A DNA stretch of 64,000 bases from Hyphomonadaceae bacterium (GTDB lineage: Bacteria; Pseudomonadota; Alphaproteobacteria; Caulobacterales; Aquidulcibacteraceae): assembly GCA_016791445.1 (NCBI GenBank), contig JAEUMP010000013.1, positions 1 through 64,000 on the forward strand. The letters are read 5' to 3'. This document shows positions 8,424 through 17,574 of the stretch, piece by piece. The first letter of the stretch is position 1, and each line of letters opens with the position of its first letter. Position numbers and translations under genes: made by a program. The notes under the pieces were generated by a model. The model made no database searches. It worked only from the letters and a program-made list of their open reading frames with translations, and was not told where the DNA came from.

Positions 8424-9845
8424 ATGATGGCCGACGGCCTCGCCGGCAGCCCCGAAGGCGCCCCCCTCGACCTCGACGCCGCCCAGAAGATCCTCAGCGA
8501 GGCCGCCCACGGCGCCGACGACGGCGAACTCTTCGTAGAGGACAGCCGCTCGGAGAGCTTCCTCTGGGACGACGGGCGGCTGAAGTCCGCCAGCTACGAC
8601 GCGAGCCGCGGCTTCGGCCTCCGGCTCGTCGCCGGGGAGCGCGCGGGCTACGGCCATTCGAGCGTCCTCGACGAGGACGCCGTCGCCCGGGCGGCCGATG
8701 CGGCCAAGCTCGCCATCCGCGGCCACGGCGGCACGCTCGACGTCGCCCCGCCCCGCACCAACGCCAAGCTCTACCGCGACGTCGACCCCCTCGCCGCGCC
8801 GGGCTTCACCGACAAGACCGATCTCCTCGCCGAGATCGACGCCTATGTCCGCGCCAAGGATCCGCGCGTCGTGCAGTGCACGGTGTCGCTCGCGGGTTCG
8901 CGCCGCGCTGTGACGATCGTGCGACCGGACGGCGAACGCTACGAGGACGCGCGCCCGCTCGTGCGGGTGAATGTTTCCGTGACCGTGGAAAAGGACGGGC
9001 GGCGCGAGTCGGGTTCGTCGGGCATCGGCGGGCGGCAATCCTATGAGGCCTTCATCGCGCCCGATCGGTGGAAGCAGGTGGCGGACGAGGCGCTGCGCAT
9101 CGCACTCGTGAACCTCGACTCCATCCCTGCGCCCGCCGGCGAGATGGACGTGGTGCTGGGGCCGGGCTGGCCGGGCGTGCTCCTGCACGAAGCGGTGGGC
9201 CATGGCCTTGAGGGCGACTTCAATCGCAAGGAAACGTCCGCTTTTGCAGGCCGAATCGGCGAGCGCGTCGCGGCGCCGGGCGTCACCGTCGTCGACGACG
9301 GCACCTTCAATGACCTGCGCGGATCGCTCACCATCGACGACGAAGGCACGCCCACCTCGCGGACCGTGCTCATCGAGGACGGCATTCTGAAGGGCTATCT
9401 GCAGGACCGGATGAATGCGCGACTGATGAAAGTGTCGCCGACGGGCAACGGTCGTCGCGAAAGTTATGCGCACACGCCGATGCCGCGGATGACCAACACC
9501 TTCATGACCGCAGGCGACAAGGAGCCCGAGGAAATCCTGCGCTCGCTGAAGAAGGGCGTGTACGCGACGAACTTCGGCGGCGGCCAGGTGGACATCACCT
9601 CCGGCAAGTTCGTCTTCCAGTGCACCGAGGCGTATCTCGTTGAAAACGGAAAGATTATCGCGCCCATCAAAGGCGCGACGCTGATCGGCGACGGGCCCAC
9701 TTCGATCACGCGCGTGACGATGGTCGGCAACGATCTGAAGCTCGACGAAGGCGTCGGCACCTGCGGAAAAGGCGGACAGTCCGTGCCCGTCGGCGTGGGC
9801 CAGCCCACGCTCTACATCCAGGGACTGACCGTCGGCGGACTCTGA
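8424..9845 (+). CDS. tldD: Metalloprotease TldD
   Basis: A 473-residue TldD subunit of the TldD/TldE(PmbA) zinc protease, which degrades unfolded peptides and matures modified peptides such as microcins. The zinc motif HEAVGH (HExxxH) is at residues 255-260, followed by the family stretch LEGDFNRK and the C-terminal GGGQVDITSGKF and GKGGQSVPVGVGQP motifs. Start ATG 8424 (ATGATG) follows GGAGA at a good distance. Upstream in-frame codons run through palindromes and are not coding-like. Length matches the family. No tldE/pmbA is in the window; in many genomes the two are unlinked. Confidence 0.95.
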   Translation: MMADGLAGSPEGAPLDLDAAQKILSEAAHGADDGELFVEDSRSESFLWDDGRLKSASYDASRGFGLRLVAGERAGYGHSSVLDEDAVARAADAAKLAIRGHGGTLDVAPPRTNAKLYRDVDPLAAPGFTDKTDLLAEIDAYVRAKDPRVVQCTVSLAGSRRAVTIVRPDGERYEDARPLVRVNVSVTVEKDGRRESGSSGIGGRQSYEAFIAPDRWKQVADEALRIALVNLDSIPAPAGEMDVVLGPGWPGVLLHEAVGHGLEGDFNRKETSAFAGRIGERVAAPGVTVVDDGTFNDLRGSLTIDDEGTPTSRTVLIEDGILKGYLQDRMNARLMKVSPTGNGRRESYAHTPMPRMTNTFMTAGDKEPEEILRSLKKGVYATNFGGGQVDITSGKFVFQCTEAYLVENGKIIAPIKGATLIGDGPTSITRVTMVGNDLKLDEGVGTCGKGGQSVPVGVGQPTLYIQGLTVGGL

Positions 9846-9947
9846 AGCGCAAGATGGTGTGTCAAAAATCTGACGCACCCCATCTTCTCGACTCAGTTTG
9901 TTTGTGCCTAAGAGTCGAAGCGTTTCGACGCATGGGAGACTAAAACT

Positions 9948-10073
9948 ATGGCGACGAAGACTGCTCCGAAGAAGGCTGCGGCCAAGGCTCCGGCCAAGGC
10001 CCCCGCCAAAGCGGCTGCGAAGAAGGCTGCGCCCAAGAAGGCGGCCGCCAAGAAAGTCGCGAAGAAGAAGTGA
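9948..10073 (+). CDS. 41-aa Ala/Lys-rich histone H1-like protein
   Basis: ATG 9948 to TGA 10073 encodes 41 residues made only of M, A, T, K, P and V, beginning MATKTAPKKAAAKAPAKAPA and ending KKVAKKK. This matches the C-terminal tail type of bacterial histone H1-like/AlgP-like proteins, lysine-rich PAKKA repeats that bind DNA non-specifically. GGGAGA lies 10 nt upstream of the ATG, and an intrinsic terminator follows, so it is its own transcription unit. It has no recognised folded domain. Confidence 0.75.
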   Translation: MATKTAPKKAAAKAPAKAPAKAAAKKAAPKKAAAKKVAKKK

Positions 10074-10095
10074 TCTTCTTCATCGCGTGAAGTTC

Positions 10096-10135
10096 AGGCG
10101 CCGGGCCGGAAGGTCCGGCGCCTTTTCTTTTGTCC
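10096..10135 (+). terminator. Rho-independent terminator
   Basis: AGGCGCCGGGCC and GGTCCGGCGCCT pair over 12 bp (one G-T) around a GGAA tetraloop, followed by TTTCTTTTGTCCTTT. It sits 22 nt past the stop of the small histone-like gene. It may also end the convergent methyltransferase message whose stop is at 10152. Confidence 0.85.
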
Positions 10136-10151
10136 TTTGTCCATCGGCTTT

Positions 10152-10997
10152 TCATGCCGTGGCCGAAACAATCCAGACCGCGCCCGGCAGCGCCACGCCC
10201 GCCGGTCCGGCGAACGGCTTCAAGGCATCGACCAGCGCCGCGATCACTTCCTCCCGCCGATGTTCGCCCGCCTCACGCAGCATCGCGCCCGCGGGTCCCA
10301 TCTGCGTCGACCACCACGCGGCGTCCGCCACATCGCGTCCCATCACCATCGGCGCATCGAACGCCTCGAGCGTCACCGCACGCCAACCGGCGCCCTCGAG
10401 TATCGCGCGCGTGCGATCGGCGTCGCCGAACGCGAACGGTCCCGGCGCGAAGGGATCACCCGGCTTCGGCGCTCCCAGCACACGGATCGCCGCCGCCGCC
10501 GGCGTCGTCGCCCACGCATTTTCGGCAAAGCCGCGCCAGCACACGAACGCCATCCGGCCCGTCGGCTTCATCGCCGACCGCATGTGCCGGAACGCCTTCA
10601 ACGGATCGTCGAAGAACATCACGCCGAAGCGCGAGAAGAGCAGATCGAACGGGCCGCCGAGCGTCGCCGAAGACGCGTCCCCCTCCTCGAAGCGCACAGT
10701 GTCGAGACCGGCTTCCTTCGCCCGCGCCCGGGCCCTCGCGAGCATCGGCGCCGACACGTCCACCCCCAGCACCCTTCCGCCAGGCGCCGCCGCCTGCGCC
10801 AACAAAAGGCTTGTGTCTCCGCACCCACATCCTATATCTAGGACAACTTCCCCAGACTTGGCCGCCGCCGCCTTCAACGCCGCCGCCCCGAAGGGCGCGA
10901 TGGACGCATCCAGCCGGGCCTGCTCGCGCACCCATCGCTGGCCGAGATCCTCGTTCCACAGGGCGATCTGATCGGCGTTTCCTGCAGTCATGGGCAT
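10152..10997 (-). CDS. Class I SAM-dependent methyltransferase
   Basis: A 281-residue Methyltransf_11/25-type enzyme. SAM-binding motif I is VVLDIGCGCGDTSLLLA (about residues 51-67), with the acidic residue of motif II in VLGVDVSAPML and the post-I stretch FDLLFSRFGVMFFDDP. The small-molecule or protein acceptor cannot be told from the sequence. It starts at ATG 10997, with a second ATG six bases in. It is convergent with the histone-like gene and divergent from the TonB receptor gene. Confidence 0.85.
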   Translation of the reverse strand: MPMTAGNADQIALWNEDLGQRWVREQARLDASIAPFGAAALKAAAAKSGEVVLDIGCGCGDTSLLLAQAAAPGGRVLGVDVSAPMLARARARAKEAGLDTVRFEEGDASSATLGGPFDLLFSRFGVMFFDDPLKAFRHMRSAMKPTGRMAFVCWRGFAENAWATTPAAAAIRVLGAPKPGDPFAPGPFAFGDADRTRAILEGAGWRAVTLEAFDAPMVMGRDVADAAWWSTQMGPAGAMLREAGEHRREEVIAALVDALKPFAGPAGVALPGAVWIVSATA

Positions 10998-11160
10998 GAT
11001 CCTCGGGTCTGCGTGCGACCCTGCGCCTCGCAGACGGGTCCTAAGGGAATGCGACGACGGGGGGAACTTGGTCCAACGAACGCCACATTCTGGGTATTCT
11101 CGATAATCAATAAGAAACTAGCGATCCTCGATAAGTCGCTGGCCCACTCCGGGGAGAGAC

Positions 11161-13266
11161 ATGAGACACGCGGCAAGCCTCGCGGCGATCCTGGCCATGA
11201 CGGGCGTCGCCCACGCCGAGAACACGCCCACCGTGCCGGAGGGCTCCACGGGGGCCCCGGCGGCGCCGGCGGTCTCGGCGCCCACCGCCGGCGCGACCGA
11301 GGGGGCGGTCGTCTACGCCCCGGACTTCTTCACCCCGTTCGCACCCCAGACGGCGCTCGACATGGTCCGCCGCGTGCCCGGCTTCTCCATCGACGAAGGC
11401 GCCGACCGACGCGGTTTCTCCGGCGCCGCCGGCAATGTGCTCATCGACGGCGCCCGCCCGAGCGCGAAGAGCCAGGGCATCGACGACATTCTCGGACGCA
11501 TCCCGGCCAGTCAGGTCGTGCGGATCGAATTGATCCGGGGCGCTTCCACGGGCGAAGCCGCCGGGCAATCGGTGGTCGTCAACGTGGTGCGTACGGCGAG
11601 CGCGGGTTCCGGGCGCTACGAAATTCAGGGGGAACGCTCCGACAGCGGCCGCATCACGCCCAGCGCTGAGCTCTCCTACACGGGGCGCATCGGGCGGATC
11701 GACTATACCCTCGGGGCGGAACGCGACCTTGAGGAACGACCGCTCTCGGGCGGACGCCTGCTGCGCGACGGCGGCGACAATCTGGTGGGCTACCGCACCG
11801 ACTTCACGCCGAGAACGTGGCGACAGGCAAAGACGAACGGCTCCATCGCCGCGCCGCTCTTCGGCGGGACGTTCAATCTCAATGCGTCGGGCGGGCGCTG
11901 GAATTTCCGGACGGATCTGGAGTCGGCGGGCTTCGATCAGCTCTCCAACCCAACCGACTCCTTCCGCCTCTCGATCAACGAGCGCGAGCGCAACCGCGAG
12001 ATCGGCGGCGACTGGGAACGGCGCTTCGACGACTGGAACCTGAAACTCGTCGGGCTCGACCGACGCTTCTGGTACGCCAACGACGAACGCACGCTGGAGC
12101 GCGACGACACCGATCGGCAGACCGGCGTCACGCGGCAGCGCCGCCGCATGGAGCTGAACGAGAGCATCGGCCGCGCCACCTTGGGCTGGACGATTTCGCC
12201 CGCGCACCGCATCGAGTTCGGCGGCGAAGGCGCGCTCAACGTGCTTGAGGCTGCGACCAATCTCACCGTCGACAACGGCGCCGGCCCGATCGCGATCGTG
12301 CTGCCGGCGGCGAACGTCACCGTCGAAGAAGAACGCTTCGAAGGCTTCCTCACGCACAACTGGAAGGTCACGCCGCGCTGGTCGCTCGAAAGCGGCGTGA
12401 CGGTAGAGACATCCACGATCTCGCAGTCCGGCGACACGACGGCGAGCCGCTCGCTCACCTACTGGAAACCCAGCGTGCAGGTGACGCGCCAGATCGGCGA
12501 ACGCGACCAGATCCGCGTGAAATTCCTGCGCGACGTGAGCCAGCTCGACTTCGGCGATTTCGCCAGCTCCGCGACGCTCGCCGACAACACCGTGGCCGCC
12601 GGCAATCCCGATCTGCGCCCGCAGGCGACTTGGCGTCTGCAGGGCGTGTTCGACAAGCGTTTCGGCACGAACGGCGCAGTGGCGCTCGAGCTGACGCGTG
12701 AGTGGATCGAGGATGCCTCCGATCTCGTGCCGATCCTCGACACGGTGAGCGGCGACTTCTTCGATGCGCCGGGCAATATCGGCGAAGGCGAACTGTTCGG
12801 CGTGCGCCTCACGGGCACGCTGCCGCTCGACTTCATTCTCAAGGGCGCCCAGCTGAAGCCTGAGCTTTCGTGGGCCGAAAGCGAAGTAACCGATCCGGTC
12901 ACGGGGCGGACGCGCCAGGCTTCGGGATTCGCCGAGACGGAAGTCGCGATCGAATTCCGCCATGACATCGCGCCGCTGAAGCTCGCCTACGGCTTCGAGT
13001 ACTACAAGCAGAGCCAGGTACAGTTCTTCCGCGTCGGCGAAGTGGAGACCTACGAGGAAGGCCCCTTCCTCGACGGCTTCATAGAGACCACCGCGATCGA
13101 CAACGTGAAGGTGCGCTTCTTCGCGTGGAATCTGCTCGACAGCGAATTCCGGCGCGAGCGACGCTTCTATGCACCGGACCGACGCACCGGCGCGGTCGTC
13201 TTCGACGAAGAACGCGAACGCCAGTTCGGCCGCTTCGTCGGCATCGAAGTCAGCGGGAATTTCTGA
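11161..13266 (+). CDS. TonB-dependent outer-membrane receptor
   Basis: A 701-residue outer-membrane receptor with signal peptide MRHAASLAAILAMTGVAHA. A plug domain (about 60-150) contains VPGFSIDEGADRRGFSGAAG and NVLIDGARPSAKSQ, followed by alternating amphipathic beta strands ending in a C-terminal aromatic (SGNF). It transports a large or scarce ligand using TonB energy. No siderophore or sugar genes are adjacent, so the ligand is unknown. ATG 11161 follows CGGGGAGAGAC. The plug is of the subclass without an obvious TonB-box string after the signal. Confidence 0.88.
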   Translation: MRHAASLAAILAMTGVAHAENTPTVPEGSTGAPAAPAVSAPTAGATEGAVVYAPDFFTPFAPQTALDMVRRVPGFSIDEGADRRGFSGAAGNVLIDGARPSAKSQGIDDILGRIPASQVVRIELIRGASTGEAAGQSVVVNVVRTASAGSGRYEIQGERSDSGRITPSAELSYTGRIGRIDYTLGAERDLEERPLSGGRLLRDGGDNLVGYRTDFTPRTWRQAKTNGSIAAPLFGGTFNLNASGGRWNFRTDLESAGFDQLSNPTDSFRLSINERERNREIGGDWERRFDDWNLKLVGLDRRFWYANDERTLERDDTDRQTGVTRQRRRMELNESIGRATLGWTISPAHRIEFGGEGALNVLEAATNLTVDNGAGPIAIVLPAANVTVEEERFEGFLTHNWKVTPRWSLESGVTVETSTISQSGDTTASRSLTYWKPSVQVTRQIGERDQIRVKFLRDVSQLDFGDFASSATLADNTVAAGNPDLRPQATWRLQGVFDKRFGTNGAVALELTREWIEDASDLVPILDTVSGDFFDAPGNIGEGELFGVRLTGTLPLDFILKGAQLKPELSWAESEVTDPVTGRTRQASGFAETEVAIEFRHDIAPLKLAYGFEYYKQSQVQFFRVGEVETYEEGPFLDGFIETTAIDNVKVRFFAWNLLDSEFRRERRFYAPDRRTGAVVFDEERERQFGRFVGIEVSGNF

Positions 13267-13277
13267 GCGCTTCGCCT

Positions 13278-13293
13278 CCCCCGCTCGCGGGGG
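13278..13293. terminator. Hairpin between convergent genes
   Basis: CCCCCGC-tc-GCGGGGG is a perfect 7-bp stem between the TonB receptor stop (13266) and the convergent coupling-protein stop (13298). No T-run follows on either strand, so termination activity is only inferred. Confidence 0.45.
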
Positions 13294-13297
13294 CGGG

Positions 13298-14686
13298 CTA
13301 GAAGAGGCTCGGCTCCTGCGGCTTCTTCGACTTCACCGGCGCGGGCTCGGGCTCTTCCTCGAACATGGGGTTCTGGTCCCACATGCCCTTGAACGGCGCG
13401 TCCTCAAGATAATCGGGCAGCCGGCAGGTCAGCGCTTTCACGCCGCTGCGCGCGATGATCTGCTTGTCGGCGGCCATGTTGCGCAGCGTGTCGGCGTCGA
13501 TGTCGCCGATGAGATCGCTGCTTTCCTTCGCCATCAGGTGATTGGCGACGCCGAAGAGCTGGAAGACGCCGGCATTGTTGAAGATCGTGCGCCAGTCCTT
13601 CGGATAGAGCCGTTGCAGCTGCGACAGGTCCTGGAAGAACGGCCACACCTGCAGGCCGTAGCCGCGCAAGAGCGTCATCGACTGGCGCAGCGGCCCGAAC
13701 TCGCCGAGCTGGGCGCACTCGTCGAGCAGGAAGAGCGTGGAGCGCTTCGGACGCCGCCGCCGGCCCATCACCGTCAGCATCAGCGCGCCGACCCACAGCC
13801 GCAGCAGCGCGCCGTGGCTTTCCAGCTTGTCCGGCGGAATGACGATGTAGATCGTCATCGGCGCGCCCTCGCGCACCGCATCGAGATCGATCGACGAGCG
13901 CGTCAGCGACCGCAGCGCGGAGTCCGAATTCACGACCTTCAGATAGCTCTGCGCCGTGGACAGGATGCCCGAGCGCGTCTGCTCCGTGATCGGCAGGAAG
14001 GACGAGATGTTCTGCTTGGAGAGCCGGTTCAGGTCCTCGTGGTTTTCCAGCAGCGTGTGCAGGTTGAAGACCGCATCGTCGCTCATCAGCAATTCGCGGA
14101 CGCGACCGAAGTGACGGTCTCCCGGCGCCGCGGTTTCGGCGACGGCGGCGATCACGCCGCTCATCAGGGAGCGGCCCCAGTTGTCCCAGAAGGGCTCCTT
14201 GTGGAAACCGGCGTCGCCCGCCAGCAGCGAGGCAAGCATTTCGGCGTCGGCGTCCAGAAGGGCGCCGGGTCGGTCGAACAGGTCGAACGGGTTGAGGCTG
14301 TCGGTCTTGTTGCCTACGGCGCGGAAGGGATCGAGCAGCAGCACCTGCTGGCCCATTTCACGCCGGCGGCGTTGCGTGACGTGCCAGGTCTCGCCCTTGG
14401 GGTCGATGACGATCACCGAGCCTTCGAAGCGCAGGAGGTTCGGGATGATGACGCCCCGCCCCTTGCCGGCGCCGGTCGGGGCGATGGTCAGAAGGTGGCG
14501 GTCCTCGCCGTAGAGAATCGGTTCTTCGGCGGCGACGGCGGCCGCCTTTTCGGCGCGCGCCGAGGAAAAACCCATGGCGGCCTTGCCGTCATCGCCGGCC
14601 TTCCAGCCGAGCAACAGCTCCATGGCGCCCTGCTCCGGCGGGGGAGCGGTGCGGACCGAAGCCACGGATGCCCTCTTGCGAGCCAT
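13298..14686 (-). CDS. VirD4/TraG-like coupling ATPase lacking the membrane anchor
   Basis: A 462-residue type IV coupling-protein ATPase. Walker A is APTGAGKGRG (69-78; Gly where Ser/Thr is usual), followed by VIVIDPKGETW (about 91-101). Walker B is LFLLDECAQLGEFGPL, then QSMTLLRGYGLQVWPFFQDL with the family glutamine. Such proteins pump DNA or proteins into a conjugation or secretion channel. The N-terminal two-helix membrane domain of VirD4/TraG is absent and residues 1-55 are hydrophilic. No VirB or relaxase gene is nearby. ATG 14686 follows GGAGG. It could be a soluble orphan with another translocation role. Confidence 0.85.
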   Translation of the reverse strand: MARKRASVASVRTAPPPEQGAMELLLGWKAGDDGKAAMGFSSARAEKAAAVAAEEPILYGEDRHLLTIAPTGAGKGRGVIIPNLLRFEGSVIVIDPKGETWHVTQRRRREMGQQVLLLDPFRAVGNKTDSLNPFDLFDRPGALLDADAEMLASLLAGDAGFHKEPFWDNWGRSLMSGVIAAVAETAAPGDRHFGRVRELLMSDDAVFNLHTLLENHEDLNRLSKQNISSFLPITEQTRSGILSTAQSYLKVVNSDSALRSLTRSSIDLDAVREGAPMTIYIVIPPDKLESHGALLRLWVGALMLTVMGRRRRPKRSTLFLLDECAQLGEFGPLRQSMTLLRGYGLQVWPFFQDLSQLQRLYPKDWRTIFNNAGVFQLFGVANHLMAKESSDLIGDIDADTLRNMAADKQIIARSGVKALTCRLPDYLEDAPFKGMWDQNPMFEEEPEPAPVKSKKPQEPSLF

Positions 14687-14763
14687 GAGCGAGCGCCTCC
14701 TTCGCGCGGGGAAGCGGACGCTCCCCCATCCCGACTATAGGAGTAGCTTTGGAATTAGCCATG

Positions 14764-14844
14764 AGTGCGGGTGAATTGTGCGCAGCCGTGGCGCTTCACG
14801 GCGCGAAAGTGGCGGACGGCATGCCCGTCCGCCACACCCGCACT
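14764..14844. repeat. Nested inverted repeats in intergenic region
   Basis: Outer arms AGTGCGGGTG (14764-14773) and CACCCGCACT (14835-14844) are exact reverse complements. Inside them GTGGCGGACGG (14809-14819) and CCGTCCGCCAC (14825-14835) form an 11-bp hairpin with a 5-nt loop. The block lies just past the stop of the POT transporter gene (minus strand) and upstream of the coupling-protein gene. It may end the transporter transcript or be a small palindromic element. Confidence 0.6.
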
Positions 14845-14848
14845 GTCC

Positions 14849-16816
14849 TCAGTGAACGTCCGCCATCCACTTCTTGATGAAGGGCGACAGGACGAAGAGC
14901 ACCACGCCCGACGCGATCCCCAGAATGCCGACGGCGGTGAACACCGTGACATAGCTCTCAAGTTGCGCGCCTGGATCGACCACCTGCCCGCCGATCGTCT
15001 GCGAGGACGTCCGCTTGGCGATCGCCGCCGCGAGAATGTGCGCCAGCGAACTCGACAGGAACCACACGCCCATCATCAGCCCGACGACGCGCGCCGCCGA
15101 GAGCTTGGTGATCATCGACAGGCCGACCGGCGACAGGAAGAGCTCACCCGTGGTGTGCAGCAGGTAGAGCAGCGCGAGGAAGATCAGCGGCACCTTGAAG
15201 TCCGGCCCCGCGAACTGCGCGCCGGCGACGAGGATGAAGAAGCCGATGCCGACCTGGAACAGCGCCAGCGCGAACTTCACCGGCGTGGACGGCTCCATCT
15301 TGCGCTTGGCCAGCCACACCCACATCGCGCTGAACGGGATCGCCAGCAGCACGATGAAGCCCGCGTTGAATGACTGCGTCTGCGCCGCCGTCATCACGAC
15401 GCCTGGCACGATGGTGAGATCGGTCGAACGCTCCGCGAACAGCGACAGCGACGATCCCGCCTGCTCGAACAGCATCCAAAAGATGACGCTGAACATGATG
15501 AGCACGAGTGCGGCGATCATCTTGCCGCGCTCCTCGCCCTTGAAGGCGACGACGGCATAGCCGAGAACCATGAGGAAGAGCGCCGGCACAAGGATCGGCA
15601 GCACATGCTCCATGAGTTCGGCCTGCTGCACGAGCATCCACGCCGGAATGACGGCGATCAGCCCGCCGACCCAGAAGATGCCTTCGGTCACCGCGCCGAT
15701 GGGCTTGGGCGGATCGGCTTTGCCGCGCAGGTGCTTTTGCCCCATCAGATACTGCACGAGACCGAACAGCATGCCGATGCCGGCGGCGCCGAAGCCGTAT
15801 TTCCAGCCATAGGTCTGGCCGAGATAGCCGCAGATGAGGGTCGCGAGGAACGCGCCCACATTGATGCCCATGTAGAAGATGGTGAAGCCGCCGTCGCGAC
15901 GGGGATCGCCGGCCTCGTAGAGCGCGCCGACTGTCGTCGAGATGTTGGCCTTCAGGAAGCCGACGCCGACAATGATGAGCGCCAGCGACAGATAGAGGAT
16001 CTGGACGTAGAGATCTTCCTGCTCGACACGGCTCTCGAATGCGCCGTCCGCGAAGCGACGGATTTCGGTCCCGTCGGCCGCGACCGCGACGGCGTCCGTC
16101 TTCGATCCTTCGGTGATCTTGAATGACGCGCCGTTGATGTCGACGACCGCGTCGCCGCCTTCCGCGCGCACCGGATATTCGCCGCGACCTTCGATGACGA
16201 GCTTCGAGGCCGGAATGTCGCCGCAGGTCAGGCCCACGGACGTGCACAGCGAACGCACCAGCGTCGGCGGTTCGGACTCCACGCTGTAGGCGTCGCCCAT
16301 GAAGCGCTCCGCCGTCCCGCCGGCGGCGGGCGTCAGATCGGCGAACTTCTTGTTGTCGAACTTCAGTTCGTGCGCGCCTTCGGGCAGCGTGATCTGCAGC
16401 TTGCGGTCATCGCCGCGTCCATCGGCGGCGACGAGATAGCTCTCCCCGCCCGCATCGAGATACTGCTTCGACCCGCCGCCCTCGAACGCCATGCCGAAGT
16501 GGCCGAGCACGAGGAGAAGCGCGCCGATGGTCACCGCCTTGCGCGCGCCGAGGAAGCGGTCGGCGATCACGCCGCCGATGACGGGGATCAGATAGACGAG
16601 CGCGGCGTACGCGCCGTAGAGCCCTTGCGCCTTGTCGTCGGAGAAGAGGAAGTGCTGCGTGAGATAGAGCACCAGCAGCGCGCGCATGCCGTAGAAGGAG
16701 AAGCGCTCCCACATCTCGGTGAAGAAGAGTGTGACGAGGCCGCGCGGGTGGCCCATGAATTCTGCGCCAGCGGGCGCCTGCGGGGGCGTCGGGGCCCCCG
16801 TGTCGGTTACGCTCAT
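14849..16816 (-). CDS. POT/PTR2 family proton-dependent peptide transporter
   Basis: A 655-residue inner-membrane transporter of the proton-oligopeptide family (DtpT/PepT type). Family motifs are seen: EMWERFSFYGMRALLVLYL in TM1, the GGVIADRFLGARK loop, GINVGAFLATLICGYLG, and the C-terminal GELFLSPVGLSMITKL. It imports di- and tripeptides with protons. Between about residues 118 and 262 there is a long hydrophilic insert with beta-like sequence and two Cys (SLCTSVGLTCGD). This makes the protein clearly longer than the roughly 500-residue norm. ATG 16816 precedes MSVTDTGAP. Confidence 0.92.
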   Translation of the reverse strand: MSVTDTGAPTPPQAPAGAEFMGHPRGLVTLFFTEMWERFSFYGMRALLVLYLTQHFLFSDDKAQGLYGAYAALVYLIPVIGGVIADRFLGARKAVTIGALLLVLGHFGMAFEGGGSKQYLDAGGESYLVAADGRGDDRKLQITLPEGAHELKFDNKKFADLTPAAGGTAERFMGDAYSVESEPPTLVRSLCTSVGLTCGDIPASKLVIEGRGEYPVRAEGGDAVVDINGASFKITEGSKTDAVAVAADGTEIRRFADGAFESRVEQEDLYVQILYLSLALIIVGVGFLKANISTTVGALYEAGDPRRDGGFTIFYMGINVGAFLATLICGYLGQTYGWKYGFGAAGIGMLFGLVQYLMGQKHLRGKADPPKPIGAVTEGIFWVGGLIAVIPAWMLVQQAELMEHVLPILVPALFLMVLGYAVVAFKGEERGKMIAALVLIMFSVIFWMLFEQAGSSLSLFAERSTDLTIVPGVVMTAAQTQSFNAGFIVLLAIPFSAMWVWLAKRKMEPSTPVKFALALFQVGIGFFILVAGAQFAGPDFKVPLIFLALLYLLHTTGELFLSPVGLSMITKLSAARVVGLMMGVWFLSSSLAHILAAAIAKRTSSQTIGGQVVDPGAQLESYVTVFTAVGILGIASGVVLFVLSPFIKKWMADVH

Positions 16817-17007
16817 CCGTGTTCTCCCCCGCGCTCAGTGCTTCGGCGCAGTTAATTGGCCGAGACAGAACACACCGTCGCGGGCCGTTTCAAGCGCCTT
16901 GCGCCGAACAGGTGGGACTGGAGATGAACAGATGCGCTCCTGAGGGGCATGATGCGCCGCTCATGCCCGTTTCAGGGCAAGGACATTGCGGCGTCAGACG
17001 CCCGCCT

Positions 17008-17505
17008 TCAGTTGCTTGGCCGGCGCACCCACCAAAAGGCGTTGCCGCGCGCGGAGGAGCCATCCAGCTCGAAACCCAGCCGCCGCAGCGTGCGGATAGA
17101 CGCCTTGTTGGTCATCGCGCAGCCGGCGATGATCTGCATCGCGCCGTGATCCTCGAGCCGCTTGATGACCGCCGCCGCCGCCTCGGTGGCGAAGCCCTGG
17201 CGCCGCCAGCTTGACGCGATCGCGTAGCCGATCTCATAGCCCTCGCCGCCGCGCAGCGGTTCGAAACGCACCTCGCCGATCAGCGATCGCGCGGCCTCGT
17301 GGATGACGAGCATGTGGCGCGGTTTGGAATCGACGGTGGTGGAGCGGCCCGCGCCGAAGACGTGCTCCCCGCGCCAGCCATCGTCGACCTGCGCATCAAT
17401 GGACGCTTCGAGCGCTGCACGTCCGCGATTCGCCGCGATGATCACCTCGGAGGTGACCGGCTCGAGCCTCAGACGCTTCGTATAGAGCACATGAGAGAGC
17501 GACAT
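17008..17505 (-). CDS. GNAT family N-acetyltransferase (RimJ/RimL type)
   Basis: A 165-residue acetyltransferase. TKRLRLEPVT near the N-terminus, GYEIGYAIASSWRRQGFATE (acetyl-CoA-binding motif A) and the following ANKASIRTLRRLGFELDG-like stretch (TNKASIRTLRRLGFEL) are typical of the RimJ/RimL branch. The acceptor (a protein N-terminus, an amino group or a small amine) is not determinable. It stands alone on the minus strand, with 191 bp before the POT transporter gene holding no obvious feature. Confidence 0.88.
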   Translation of the reverse strand: MSLSHVLYTKRLRLEPVTSEVIIAANRGRAALEASIDAQVDDGWRGEHVFGAGRSTTVDSKPRHMLVIHEAARSLIGEVRFEPLRGGEGYEIGYAIASSWRRQGFATEAAAAVIKRLEDHGAMQIIAGCAMTNKASIRTLRRLGFELDGSSARGNAFWWVRRPSN

Positions 17506-17574
17506 GACTCGAAGGTGGGCTGCGTCGCGGGGGAGCGCAAGGGAAAGTGTCGGCGGGAAAGCACCCGCCTCCCG

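Noticed and set aside
13298-14686. Integrated conjugative element
   Set aside because: No relaxase, VirB, integrase or att repeats were found near the coupling-protein gene.
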